Shown here: positions 53,262 through 61,399 of the stretch, piece by piece
Position numbering within the stretch: the stretch's first letter is position 1
How the letters are laid out: each line of letters opens with the position of its first letter
Assembly: GCF_003172935.1 (NCBI RefSeq)
Contig: NZ_QGKS01000294.1
Location: 1 to 64,000, forward strand
Length of the DNA: 64,000 nucleotides
Direction: 5' to 3'
Source: Micromonospora sicca
Lineage (GTDB): Bacteria > Actinomycetota > Actinomycetes > Mycobacteriales > Micromonosporaceae
Made by a program: the position numbers and the translations under genes
The notes under the pieces: generated by a model
The model's input: only the letters and a program-made list of their open reading frames with translations
What the model was told of the DNA's origin: nothing
The model's database searches: none

Positions 53262-54284
53262 TCAGGCGGGGACGACGTAGGGGAAGGTGGTCGAGCGGGC
53301 ATCCTTGGTGACGTCGGGGGTGAGCCCGGAGGTCATGCCGGTGTTGAGGACGAGGGAGAACATGACCTCTGGCGGGTTGTCGGACATGCTGCGTCCGTTG
53401 CGGGTGGCGAAGCCGTAGTTGGCGGGGGTGCCGACCTGGTACGTCAGCACGTCGGGGTAGACCGCCCGCGCCACGCTCCAGCCGTACGCCTGGGGGTCGG
53501 GCGCGGTGCCGTTCGCGGCGACGACCCGGGCGACCGCCGAGGCGATCTCCTCGCCGTCCGCCCTGAGGTCCTCGCAGGGGTGCCGGACGTTGGCGGGGTT
53601 GGAGAAGTCGGTGTCGGTCGGCCAGAAGATCGGCCACATCATGGGGTGGCCGGCGCGGTTGATCTGCCGCCATCCCCCGGCGTCGGTGGCGAGCTTGGTG
53701 GCGGCCCAGACGCCGATCCGGGTGCCGTCGCCCAGCATCGGCTCGTCCCGGGAGACTTCGAGGACGATCGAGTCGACGGTCGTGCCGGCGAAGCTGTTCT
53801 TGGCGTTCTCCGGCCGCCAGGCCGAGCGGTCAAGTTCGGCGCCGTTCTTGAAGGCGTCGTTGACTGTGGCGAGTTGGTCGAGGTCGATGTAGAAGGGGTC
53901 GGTGATCCGCCCGGCCCACATCCGCAGGTTCTGGCCGCTCACCTCCTCGCCGGTCCGCCCTCGGGCGAGCTGGGTGCCGGTGGCGCCGTCGTCCCGGGCG
54001 TCCGCGCCGGTGAGCGCGTGCAGCGTCAGCTCCTGCTTCCCCTGACCGTCCGGTTCGCCGAAGGCCACCCGGTAGGTCAACTCCTCGAGCTCCCCGCCGT
54101 TGATGTGGATCTTGAATTCGTACCGCGCCTCGGCGTGGAATCCCCGCTTGATGTCGGCCCTCGTGACCGAGCTGTTGACGTCCATCACGAAAACGGTGCC
54201 CTGCTCGCCGTTGAAGACGAAAAGATCGTTGAGGTAGAGCTGGCCGCTCTGGGCGGCAAGCGGAGTATCAAGGTGATGCGACAT
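53262..54284 (-). CDS. DUF4331 family protein
   Basis: The 340-residue protein starts MSHHLDTPLAAQSGQLYLNDLFVFNG, the characteristic DUF4331 opening. It continues with TVFVMDVNSSVTRADIKRGFHAEARYEFKIH and ends with NPPEVMFSLVLNTGMTSGLTPDVT. No signal peptide is visible. The family's function is unknown. The ATG is at 54284; the gene is convergent with uxaC and divergent from the ltrA-like gene. The 111-bp gap to uxaC holds no recognisable feature. Confidence 0.85.
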   Translation of the reverse strand: MSHHLDTPLAAQSGQLYLNDLFVFNGEQGTVFVMDVNSSVTRADIKRGFHAEARYEFKIHINGGELEELTYRVAFGEPDGQGKQELTLHALTGADARDDGATGTQLARGRTGEEVSGQNLRMWAGRITDPFYIDLDQLATVNDAFKNGAELDRSAWRPENAKNSFAGTTVDSIVLEVSRDEPMLGDGTRIGVWAATKLATDAGGWRQINRAGHPMMWPIFWPTDTDFSNPANVRHPCEDLRADGEEIASAVARVVAANGTAPDPQAYGWSVARAVYPDVLTYQVGTPANYGFATRNGRSMSDNPPEVMFSLVLNTGMTSGLTPDVTKDARSTTFPYVVPA

Positions 54285-54376
54285 CGACTGCTCCCGAAAT
54301 TACACTTCTGGTCAATCCGAGCTTATCTACGCAGAGCGCCGATAAGCCCCGCAGTTCGGGATTAGGTGACCAGCCG

Positions 54377-55571
54377 ATGACGACGAGCAGGGTAGCCGAG
54401 CTGCTGCGGAAACCCGGGGACCCCGAGCGGGCGACGTTCCTGGAGTTGTTCTTCGACCTCGTGTTCGTGCTCGCGTTCACCCAGCTCTCGCACGGGCTGA
54501 TCCAGCACCTCGACTGGACCGGCGCCTTCCGGACGCTGGTGCTGCTGCTGGCCGTGGTGGGTCTGGTTCACCACGGCGTGGGTGACCGACAGGTTCGACC
54601 CGCAGCGGCCGCCGATACAGCTACTGGTCATCTCGATCATGGGCGGCAGCCTGGTGATGGCCGCCGCACTGCCCGGCGCCTTCGGCGACACCGGCCTGGT
54701 CTTCGCCGTCGTGTACGTCGCCATCCAGCTCGGCCGCAGCATCTTCCTCCGGCTCATCCTTCGGGGCCACGAGCTGCAGCGCAGAGCCGTGCGGGTGCTG
54801 TTCTGGTTCGGCGTGTCCGCGGTGCCGTGGATCGCGGGGGCGCTCGCGCACGGTACGACGCGTGGCCTGCTGTGGACGCTGGCCGTGGCCGTGGAGTACG
54901 GCGCATTCGTGCTCCACTACCCCACGCCCGGGCTCGGCCGCTCGCGCGAGTCGGAACTGCCGGTCGTGGCCGAGCACCTGTCCGAGCGCTACCGGCAGTT
55001 CTTCATCGTCGCCCTCGGCGAGTTGATCCTGCTCACCGGACTGGCGGTCACCGGCACCGGCTTCACGACCGACCGGACGGCGGCGGTCGTGGTGTCGTTC
55101 GCGACCACGGTGCTGCTGTGGCGGATCTACATCCACCGCGCCGGGCAACTGTTGCCCGCGGCCATCGCCGCGGTCCCCGACCCGGACCGCCTTGCCCGAT
55201 CGGCCTCATACGCCCACCTGGTCATGGTGGCCGGCATCGTCGTCACCGCCGTCGGCGATCAACTCGTCATCGTCCAGGCCCTCGGACAGACCCGACCGGC
55301 CTGGATCGCCGTCATCCTCGGCGGACCCGCGCTGTTCATGGCCGGACGTGCCCTCTTCGAATACGAGGTGTTCAAGCGCGTACCCCGAGATCGGCCGGTC
55401 GCGCTGTTCGTGCTGGCCGCCATGTCGCCGGCTTTGCTCCTCGTACCGCCGCTGCTGGTCGCCGTCGCCGCCACCCTGGTCCTGGCCCTGAACGCCGTCT
55501 CCGACGCGACCCGCGCCGGACGACGCCCACCGAGCCACCGTGGCCACCAGGCGGACCATCGCGACGGGTAG
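54377..55571 (+). pseudogene. ltrA: Low-temperature-requirement A (LtrA) membrane protein, frameshifted
   Basis: The first frame (ATG 54377) gives PERATFLELFFDLVFVLAFTQLSH, the unmistakable LtrA start. It loses its sense at the GTGGTGGG run near 54554-54560. The match resumes one frame over as VWFTTAWVTDRFDPQRPPIQLLVI and continues through ERYRQFFIVALGELILLTG to the stop at 55571. Restoring the family's WWxW motif needs two bases (TG) at the run. Intact, the protein would be about 398 residues with about ten hydrophobic segments. Function in the family is unclear. A GT-repeat slip in the genome or a sequencing error are equally possible. Confidence 0.8.
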
Positions 55572-55687
55572 GGCCCGCTGCGGTCGGTCCAGAGCCCCGA
55601 CGCGGCTCAATCTTCTCTTATCCCAAACAAAGGGAAGTATCGATCGCGGCGCGTTTCCTGGACGGCACGCGACCGGTTGTACCGGGC

Positions 55688-56965
55688 GTGACGGCGACAT
55701 CACCCGCCATCGACACGATCCCGTCGGCCACCCTGCCCCGATGGCGCATCACCTGGGCGGAACGCGAGAACGACCGGCGACGCCGCGCGCACCACGCCGA
55801 GACCGAGGCCTGGGTCCGGCGCAACGACCAACTGATCCGGCTGCAGATCGAGGCCGCGACGTTCCTCGGGTACGCGCAGCCGCGTACCGGCCTGCCGGTC
55901 GACCTCGACGACGACGAGGTCATCTACCGGGTGCTGCCGACCGCGGAACTGGTCGAGGCCGAGGCACGGCACGGTTCCGGACTACCCACGCCGGGGCTCA
56001 CCGTCGTCATCACCAGCATCGACGCACCCGGCCGAACCCTGCCCAGAGGTCTGCGGGTCGTCGACGCCGGCATGGCCGTCGTGACCGACCGTCGGGTGGC
56101 CTTCGCCGGGCGCGAGTACCGGCGGGAGTGGGCGTACGCGGACATGGTGGGGCCCGCACACCACCCCCACACCCCGATCACCCTGCTGCACAGCACCGAC
56201 GGAAGTCGGCTCACCGGGCTGCTGGTGCCGACCGCCGCGACCGTGAACTTCCGCTTCTACCTCACCCTCGCCTTCGCCGCCGCAGCCGGCCAACGCGCCG
56301 CCGTCGCCGCGCAGATCGACGCCCTGCGGGACGCCCACCGGCGCGCGCGGCCGACGCCACCGCCACCGGCCGAACCGGAGCACGCCCCGCTGACCGCGCT
56401 GCGTCCCGATCGCCGGCTGGCCACCGCCGCCGCGGTCGTCGCGTTGACCTTCGCGACGGTGCCCGTCGGCGCGTTCGGCGCGGAGCGCGGCGGCCCGCCG
56501 TACCGGGCGAACGCAGGCGCCGGCGTCGCCACCACCGGCGCGCCGCACACCATCGGCGCCGCCGCCCAGAAGAGCCTCGACGAGTCGACGACACCGGACA
56601 GCTCTGCGCCCGCGTCGCCGGCCGGCGAGTCGCCCACTCCGCCGACCGGTGCCGGGTCGGGTGTAGCCGGAAGGGTCCTTCGCCCGCGCACGCCGAGCCG
56701 GGCCACCTCCGCCGCGCCGACGGTCACGGTCACGGTTCGGGCTGCCCGCCCGACCGCGACCGCCGGGCCGGCCCCGACCACCCCTGCTGCGCCGACCACC
56801 GGCCCGGCCCCGACCACGACGCCGCCCCGGAGCACGGATCCGACCACCGACCCGACCACGGGTCCGGCCCCGACCACCGGGTCACCGTCGCCGGAGCCCG
56901 TTCTGATCAACCTCTGTCTGGACCCGCTCCGGCTGCCACTGGCGGAGCGGCTCCTCTGCCCATGA
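55688..56965 (+). CDS. Hypothetical membrane protein with Pro/Thr-rich C-terminus
   Basis: The GTG at 55688 is the first usable start after the frame settles into coding pattern, giving 425 residues; the ribosome site is weak. Residues about 15-220 look like a soluble domain (RWRITWAERENDRRRRAHHAETEAWVRRNDQLIRL, VVDAGMAVVTDRRVAFAGREYRREWAY). A hydrophobic stretch at about 242-265 (AVVALTFATVPVGAFG) should span the membrane. The rest is Pro/Thr/Ala-rich, as in cell-surface stalks, and ends with a Cys-containing LCLDPLRLPLAERLLCP tail. I do not recognise the family. Similar stalked one-pass proteins are common in actinomycetes. Confidence 0.6.
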   Translation: MTATSPAIDTIPSATLPRWRITWAERENDRRRRAHHAETEAWVRRNDQLIRLQIEAATFLGYAQPRTGLPVDLDDDEVIYRVLPTAELVEAEARHGSGLPTPGLTVVITSIDAPGRTLPRGLRVVDAGMAVVTDRRVAFAGREYRREWAYADMVGPAHHPHTPITLLHSTDGSRLTGLLVPTAATVNFRFYLTLAFAAAAGQRAAVAAQIDALRDAHRRARPTPPPPAEPEHAPLTALRPDRRLATAAAVVALTFATVPVGAFGAERGGPPYRANAGAGVATTGAPHTIGAAAQKSLDESTTPDSSAPASPAGESPTPPTGAGSGVAGRVLRPRTPSRATSAAPTVTVTVRAARPTATAGPAPTTPAAPTTGPAPTTTPPRSTDPTTDPTTGPAPTTGSPSPEPVLINLCLDPLRLPLAERLLCP

Positions 56966-57036
56966 GCGACCCGATGAGTCATCGCGCGGGCGTCGCGCGA
57001 CGGGAGATCGCCCGAAGTCAGCCCGGCGCAGCGGGA

Positions 57037-57072
57037 AGCCCCAGCTCAGGATGTCGTTCCCGAGCTGGGGCT
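57037..57072. terminator. Stem-loop between convergent genes
   Basis: AGCCCCAGCTC (57037-57047) pairs perfectly with GAGCTGGGGCT (57062-57072), between the stalked membrane protein and the subtilase gene stops. Confidence 0.75.
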
Positions 57073-57108
57073 GCGTTGCCGCCCGCGGCCGGGCGCTCCG
57101 CTCGACGT

Positions 57109-58167
57109 TCAGGTGCGGGGCGCGGCCACGGCGGCCTGGGCGTCGATGATCCCCCAGCCGTACAGCGGCGAGTAGACGCCGCGCAGGCCGACGACCGGGG
57201 TGCGGGCGGTCGACATCAGCACCGAGTACACGTTGTCGAGGCTGCGCCCCTGGGCGAAGAGCAGGGCCGCGACTCCCGACACGTACGGCGTCGCCATCGA
57301 GGTGCCCGCGTAGGCGTCGTAGTCCCCCTGCCCGCAGCTCGCCGAGCCGGCGCCGACCGGGACGCTGGACCACACGTCGTCATCGCAGTTGACCAGGCCG
57401 GCGCCACCGGGGGCGGCCACCGCCTTCAGGTCAGCCTTCACGCCCAGGTTCGAGTACCACGCCTTCACCTCGTTGCGGTCGGTGGCGGCGACGCAGAGGG
57501 CGCCCGCCTCCCAGGCCGGCGTGTCGCACAGGGGCGCCGTCTCGTTGCCGGCCGCGGCGATGACGGCGACGCCCTTCGCCTGCGCGTACGCGATCGCCTC
57601 GGTGGCGGCGGACTCGAGCCCGGTGAGGGTGAGGGCCTGGGAGCCCGGCAGCGCGCCGAGACTGAGGTTGACCACCTTGGCACCGTGGTCGGCCGCGTAG
57701 CGGATGCCCGCGGCGATGTCGGCGAAGCTGCCGCTGCCCGCCTCCAGCACCTTGATCGGCATGACCTCCGCGTCGGGGGCGACGCCCGCGACACCGAGAC
57801 CGTTGCCGGTGGCGGCGGCCGCGATGCCCGCCACGTGGGTGCCGTGCTCGTCGCCGGCGTCGGCCGTGCCGTTGGGGCCTCGCCAGTCGCCGTTGCCGCA
57901 GGAGGCCGGCCCGCAGTCGACGAAGGTGGCGCCGGGCACGAGCTTGGACTTCAGGTCCGGGTGGCTGAGGTCGACGCCGGTGTCCACCACCGCGATCACC
58001 ACACCGGTTCCCGTGCTGGCTCCCCAGGCCTGTTCGGCATGGATCTGCCGCAGGCCCCACTGCTTGTCGTACAACGGATCGTTGACAGCCGCCTGCGCGG
58101 GCGTTGCGGCGACGGCCACGAGGGCGGTGGCCACCGCGGCGCCGGCGAGTAACCGGGCGATCGACAT
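57109..58167 (-). CDS. Secreted subtilisin-like serine protease (S8 family)
   Basis: The 352-residue protein has a signal peptide ending at about residue 27 (ATPAQA-AVND). It has a very short N-terminal extension, not a full inhibitor propeptide, as in thermitase-type subtilases. Triad residues are Asp62 in VVDTGVDLSH, His108 in DEHGTHVAG and Ser290 in GTSMATPYVSG; the oxyanion Asn is in AAAGNETA. Extra cysteines (FVDCGPASCGNGD, LVNCDDDVW, ASCGQGD) suggest disulfides in the mature enzyme. The ATG at 58165-58167 has GAGGAG upstream. It degrades extracellular protein. Confidence 0.93.
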   Translation of the reverse strand: MSIARLLAGAAVATALVAVAATPAQAAVNDPLYDKQWGLRQIHAEQAWGASTGTGVVIAVVDTGVDLSHPDLKSKLVPGATFVDCGPASCGNGDWRGPNGTADAGDEHGTHVAGIAAAATGNGLGVAGVAPDAEVMPIKVLEAGSGSFADIAAGIRYAADHGAKVVNLSLGALPGSQALTLTGLESAATEAIAYAQAKGVAVIAAAGNETAPLCDTPAWEAGALCVAATDRNEVKAWYSNLGVKADLKAVAAPGGAGLVNCDDDVWSSVPVGAGSASCGQGDYDAYAGTSMATPYVSGVAALLFAQGRSLDNVYSVLMSTARTPVVGLRGVYSPLYGWGIIDAQAAVAAPRT

Positions 58168-58273
58168 GAGATATCTCCTCAGGATGCGACAACGGTTCAG
58201 CTATGCCATCGGTGAGGAGCCGCCAGACGCAACAGCGGACGAAGGCATTGAGCCCGGCCGGTCCGCTCGGCGA

Positions 58274-58726
58274 TCAGACCACGCAGAACTCGTTGCCCTC
58301 CGGGTCGGCCATCACCACGTGGTCGAGCCGGCCGTCCACAACATCCTCACGCAGCACCGTTGCGCCCGCTGCCACCAGCCGCTGGACCGCAGCCCGTACC
58401 CGCGGCGCCCGCACCTCCCAGGGCACCCCGCGCCCGCCGCCGGCCTGAATGTCGAGGTGGATCCGGTTCTTGGCCACCTTCGGCTCAGGAACCCTGAGGA
58501 ACGAGATCCGCGGTCCCCGCCCGGCCGGGTCCTCAAGATAGGCGGCGTCGCCCCACTCGTCCTCGGCAACGCCGAAGTGGCGGAGGAACGCTTCCCAGTC
58601 GGCGAAGCCCGACGGGGGCGCCGCGTCGACGTAGCCCAGCGCCGTCTTCCAGAAGGCGGCCAGGGCCGGTGGGTCCGCGCTGTCGAAGGTCATGGTCCAC
58701 GCGTCGGCCATCTGGTCAGCTTTCAC
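58274..58726 (-). CDS. VOC/glyoxalase-like family protein
   Basis: This about 150-residue protein has two beta-alpha-beta-beta-beta modules: WTMTFDSADPPALAAFWKTALGYV in the first, and NRIHLDIQAG with DVVDGRLDHVVMADPEGNEFCVV in the second, the usual ending of the glyoxalase-like VOC group. The enzymatic activity cannot be told from sequence. The GTG at 58724-58726 has GGGGAAG six bases upstream; an ATG at 58711 is the alternative start. Confidence 0.85.
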   Translation of the reverse strand: MKADQMADAWTMTFDSADPPALAAFWKTALGYVDAAPPSGFADWEAFLRHFGVAEDEWGDAAYLEDPAGRGPRISFLRVPEPKVAKNRIHLDIQAGGGRGVPWEVRAPRVRAAVQRLVAAGATVLREDVVDGRLDHVVMADPEGNEFCVV

Positions 58727-58831
58727 CAGCCACTTCCCCAGGGCAACCGGCACGCGGCCAGCTTCGGTCGGACCATCGTCGGTCGCCGCCGGTGGTCGCC
58801 GGCGACGACGGCGTACCGGGAGCGACAGCGG

Positions 58832-59326
58832 CTATCGCGGGGCAGGTGGCGGCGACAGCCGGGGCACGATCTGGCGGATCGTCGGCCCGCTCGGATCGTG
58901 GTAGTCGAGAACGATGTCCGGGTCCGGGTCGGCATCCGGGTGCGGGTCGCTCGGCTGCCGGTGGGAGTCGTCCGTCGCCGATGCGGTCGGGGCATCGGTG
59001 GTGACGCGGATGGTGACGCGGCAAACCTCGTCGGGGCCCGGCGCGCACGCCCCACAGGTGATCACCATGACCGTCGAGTGGCCCGGCACGGGATCAGCCG
59101 ACTGCCGGCGGTCGACGCCTGCCGGAGTCGGTGTGGAGGCTACGCAGCGGCCGGCCCGGCCCCGGGCGTGCAGCGCACGGGTCAGGTGACCGACGAAGGT
59201 GACCTGCGAGTCAGGGCAGACCACCGCAACTCGCAGACCCCTGCCGGCCGCCGCGGCCACGATCACATCGGCAACGGTCGCCAGCACCACACGCTCGCGT
59301 GCGATCGCGGACAGCTCAAGCACCAT
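58832..59326 (-). CDS. Hypothetical protein (possible P-loop-less remnant of a nucleoside-kinase-like fold)
   Basis: The 164-residue protein starts at ATG 59324-59326 with GAAGGGG upstream. It opens with a hydrophobic beta-alpha pattern ([47 protein letters not shown]), then a low-complexity Asp/Pro segment, and ends DIVLDYHDPSGPTIRQIVPRL. That ending resembles the C-termini of actinobacterial uridine-kinase-like proteins, but no GxxGxGKS P-loop is present. It overlaps the small gene upstream by 11 bp, so they should be one operon. Function unknown. Confidence 0.55.
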   Translation of the reverse strand: MVLELSAIARERVVLATVADVIVAAAAGRGLRVAVVCPDSQVTFVGHLTRALHARGRAGRCVASTPTPAGVDRRQSADPVPGHSTVMVITCGACAPGPDEVCRVTIRVTTDAPTASATDDSHRQPSDPHPDADPDPDIVLDYHDPSGPTIRQIVPRLSPPPAPR

Positions 59327-59501
59327 GACGCCCCTTCGACGCGGGCTGACCGGCGCCGACTCCCACGGACTGCCACCGGCCACGCTTCCGCCCGATCCAG
59401 ATGTCGCCAGCGCGGAAACCGACCACCGCGTCGGCTGCCTGGTCGACCTCCATCCCTGCCACCAACGCAGGCGGCGTGATCGCGGCCACCGTTACATTCA
59501 C
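59316..59501 (-). CDS. Small hypothetical protein
   Basis: The 61-residue protein starts at a GTG (59499-59501) with a strong GGAGGGG six bases upstream. The sequence begins NVTVAAITPPALVAGMEVDQ and has GFRAGDIWIGRKRGRWQSV, a mix of hydrophobic and basic residues without a membrane segment. The family is not recognised. It is translationally coupled to the following gene (11-bp overlap). Confidence 0.5.
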   Translation of the reverse strand: MNVTVAAITPPALVAGMEVDQAADAVVGFRAGDIWIGRKRGRWQSVGVGAGQPASKGRHGA

Positions 59502-59633
59502 CTGCGTCCCCTCCGCAATCGGCGGTGACCGTCACGCCGCGACCGCCTTCTCCGAACTACCGGTTCGCTCCGCCTCGCTGGGCTCAGAGAGCGAAACCGA
59601 TCAGCCCCTCTGCCAGGTTCTGAGAGGGGATGA

Positions 59634-59897
59634 TCAGGAGGTGCGGAAGCGTCCGGCGATCTGGCCGAAGGTGGGCAGGCCCAGGTGGATGACTGAGGGC
59701 TTGAGAGCGGCATCGAGTTGAGCCAGCTTGTCCTCGGCGCCGGCCAGGCTGATCTCCAGGCCCTCGACCTCGCCGAGCCAGCCCCCGCGCTGAGCTTCGG
59801 CGATCCGATCGAGCGGGTTGTCGCGGATCTCGATCAGTCGGTCTCGCTGGGACGGCTCGGGCCGGAGGAGCGAGCATCTGACGCAAGCTTCTCTGCA
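59634..59897 (-). pseudogene. C-terminal remnant of a tyrosine-type site-specific integrase, copy 1
   Basis: Translating this stretch on the minus strand gives ACVRCSLLRPEPSQRDRL, then IEIRDNPLDRIAEAQRGGWL and GEVEGLEISLAGAEDKLAQL, ending IHLGLPTFGQIAGRFRTS and a stop at 59634. This is the conserved tail after the catalytic domain of a family of actinobacterial tyrosine recombinases. An in-frame stop just upstream (59898-59900) cuts it off from any catalytic domain, and none is visible nearby. The rest of 59502-60031 holds no other gene. Confidence 0.7.
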
Positions 59898-60031
59898 CTA
59901 CGAGTTGCGAGAGTCCGGTCCGAGGCCATGCAGTCGTCGGCCCGTCACGATGATCATCCCCGCTCTTGACGCCCCGGCCGCGCTTGTTCAGCTGATGTGG
60001 AGGTTCGTCGTCGCCACACCGACATGCCCCG

Positions 60032-60697
60032 TCACACTCCGATGAAGCTCACTGTTTCTGTCATGTCCGCCCGCCCGGTACGCAGCCGTGGCACGCCTTC
60101 CTTCTCGAATCCCACCGCGACACCGCAGAACAGTACGAGCCCGTCATCGGCTCCGACTATCTGGCTGACAGTCTTGCGATACATCGTCCACATCACCTGG
60201 GGGCAGCTGTGCAACCCTTCCGCCCTTAGCAACAGCATGACCGTCTGCAAGTACATCCCCGCGTCCCCCCACTGTCCGGGCCCCATCGTCCGGTCGAGGT
60301 AGCAGAACAGTACGACCGGCGCCCCGAACGCCTCCGAGTTCAAGGCGGCGATTTTCATGGGCCTGTCGGGGTCGTCGCGCACGATTCCCAGCGCTTTGTA
60401 CCGCTGGGCAGCCGCGGCGGAAAGGCGGTCCAGATACGGCGAGGCCAGTTGGGCCGGGTACATCGGATACTCCCGCTCATCACCCGTGTCTCCCGCCAAT
60501 GCCCTGGCCGTCGCGCGCTTCTTCAGTTCGGCCAAGGGCTCACCGGTCACGACATACACATGCCACGGCTGGAGGTTCCCACTCGACGGAGCCCGCGTCG
60601 CTGCAACCAGCACTCGTTCGAGTATCTCTTTGGATACCGGCTCATCGCTGAACACCCGCACAGCCCGGCGGCTGTCTACAGCTTTATACACATCCAC
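60032..60697 (-). CDS. Nitroreductase-family FMN oxidoreductase
   Basis: The 221-residue protein has SRRAVRVFSDEPVSKEILERVLVAATRAPSSGNLQPWHVYVV, the FMN-binding start of the nitroreductase family. It then has GQWGDAGMYLQTVMLLLRAEGLHSCPQ, where the second FMN contact lies, and ends VAVGFEKEGVPRLRTGRADMTETVSF. It would reduce nitro or quinone compounds with NAD(P)H as a homodimer. The GTG at 60695-60697 follows GAGAGGA at eight bases; another GTG lies two codons on. Base composition is visibly less GC-rich than neighbours and it is flanked by integrase remnants, so it was probably acquired. Confidence 0.88.
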   Translation of the reverse strand: MDVYKAVDSRRAVRVFSDEPVSKEILERVLVAATRAPSSGNLQPWHVYVVTGEPLAELKKRATARALAGDTGDEREYPMYPAQLASPYLDRLSAAAAQRYKALGIVRDDPDRPMKIAALNSEAFGAPVVLFCYLDRTMGPGQWGDAGMYLQTVMLLLRAEGLHSCPQVMWTMYRKTVSQIVGADDGLVLFCGVAVGFEKEGVPRLRTGRADMTETVSFIGV

Positions 60698-60710
60698 GTC
60701 TTTCGTCCTC

Positions 60711-60887
60711 TCACTCGACGGCAACCACCTCTCTACCGTCTTCAGCACGCACAAGAAGCAACAGGTGATCCGGATCGCACTTCGATCTGCGGCAGGCGGC
60801 AGCGCTGTTCCTCGGCCTGTGCATGCGATCGGCCTCCGCCTGCTCCACGAGGTGATGGACCAGTTGGTCGGTGAACGGGCGAATCAT
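60711..60887 (-). CDS. Small hypothetical protein upstream of the nitroreductase gene
   Basis: The 58-residue protein starts at ATG 60885-60887 behind GAGGAG. It begins MIRPFTDQLVHHLVEQAEAD, has a central CRRSKCDPDHLLLLVRAEDG and ends EVVAVE. The predicted helix-turn-strand character and good ribosome site favour a real gene. It precedes the nitroreductase gene by 13 bp. No family is recognised. Confidence 0.4.
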   Translation of the reverse strand: MIRPFTDQLVHHLVEQAEADRMHRPRNSAAACRRSKCDPDHLLLLVRAEDGREVVAVE

Positions 60888-60889
60888 GG

Positions 60890-60990
60890 AGCGGCTCCTC
60901 AACCTCAGTGGTGCGGATGGCGATCTGGGCGAAGGTGGGCATCCCGAGGTCGATGGCAGTGCGACGCCGGGTCTGCTCGACGTCAAGCAC
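60890..60990 (-). pseudogene. C-terminal remnant of a tyrosine-type integrase, copy 2
   Basis: The minus strand reads VLDVEQTRRRTAIDLGMPTF followed by AQIAIRTTEVEE. This matches the IHLGLPTFGQIAGR tail of remnant copy 1 (59634-59897) in the last 15 or so residues. No catalytic domain precedes it; instead a small gene (61003-61236) ends immediately upstream. It is a short scar, identified by comparison of the two copies. Confidence 0.6.
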
Positions 60991-61002
60991 CTGCCCAATT
61001 GC

Positions 61003-61236
61003 CTAGCCGTCGGCGACCTCAATTCGTGGTATCGGAGCCGACGGCAGGTCCGCCGGGTCGGCGACGATCAGCACATCCACCGCACGGTTCGTCACCATGC
61101 AGCGCACGGACTCCCACGGTCCGCGGACGATGCCCTCCAGGCGGTAACCGCGCCGGCGGCTGTAGTCCAGGCACTTCGCGACGGCGGGCTCGACGGGGTC
61201 GATGTCGGCGGGTATCCAGATCACCGCGTTGTCCAT
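61003..61236 (-). CDS. Small hypothetical protein, possibly integrase-associated
   Basis: The 77-residue protein starts at ATG 61234-61236 with AGGAGAGAAGG upstream. It begins DNAVIWIPADIDPVEPAVAKC, continues LDYSRRRGYRLEGIVRG, then VDVLIVADPADLP and PRIEVADG. The alternating beta-alpha pattern resembles the start of a serine-resolvase fold (VIWIPADI, YRLEGIV, VDVLIVAD), but no catalytic serine motif is evident. It sits directly before integrase remnant copy 2 on the same strand, which suggests it once formed a unit with a full integrase. Function unknown. Confidence 0.55.
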   Translation of the reverse strand: MDNAVIWIPADIDPVEPAVAKCLDYSRRRGYRLEGIVRGPWESVRCMVTNRAVDVLIVADPADLPSAPIPRIEVADG

Positions 61237-61399
61237 GCCTTCTCTCCTGATCAACTATCGACGGCCGGGCGAGCGGGAATGATCAGCTGCGCGGGGAGGG
61301 CGGGCGCCCTCGCTGCTGAACCGGCATCGAGGCGCGGCCCGGGCGCCGCGAGGATCGGCCGGCAGGAGGGCGTCCCGGCTTGCCCCGTTCGCGATGTCG

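Noticed and set aside
56800-56880. Tandem-like Pro/Thr codon repeats that could suggest a mini-satellite or CRISPR-like array
   Set aside because: They are irregular codon-level repeats of a Pro/Thr stalk in the protein at 55688-56965. No constant repeat-spacer pattern exists.
55540-58152. An 870-codon plus-strand open frame
   Set aside because: It runs antisense through the subtilase and off-frame through the stalked membrane protein, with no motifs.
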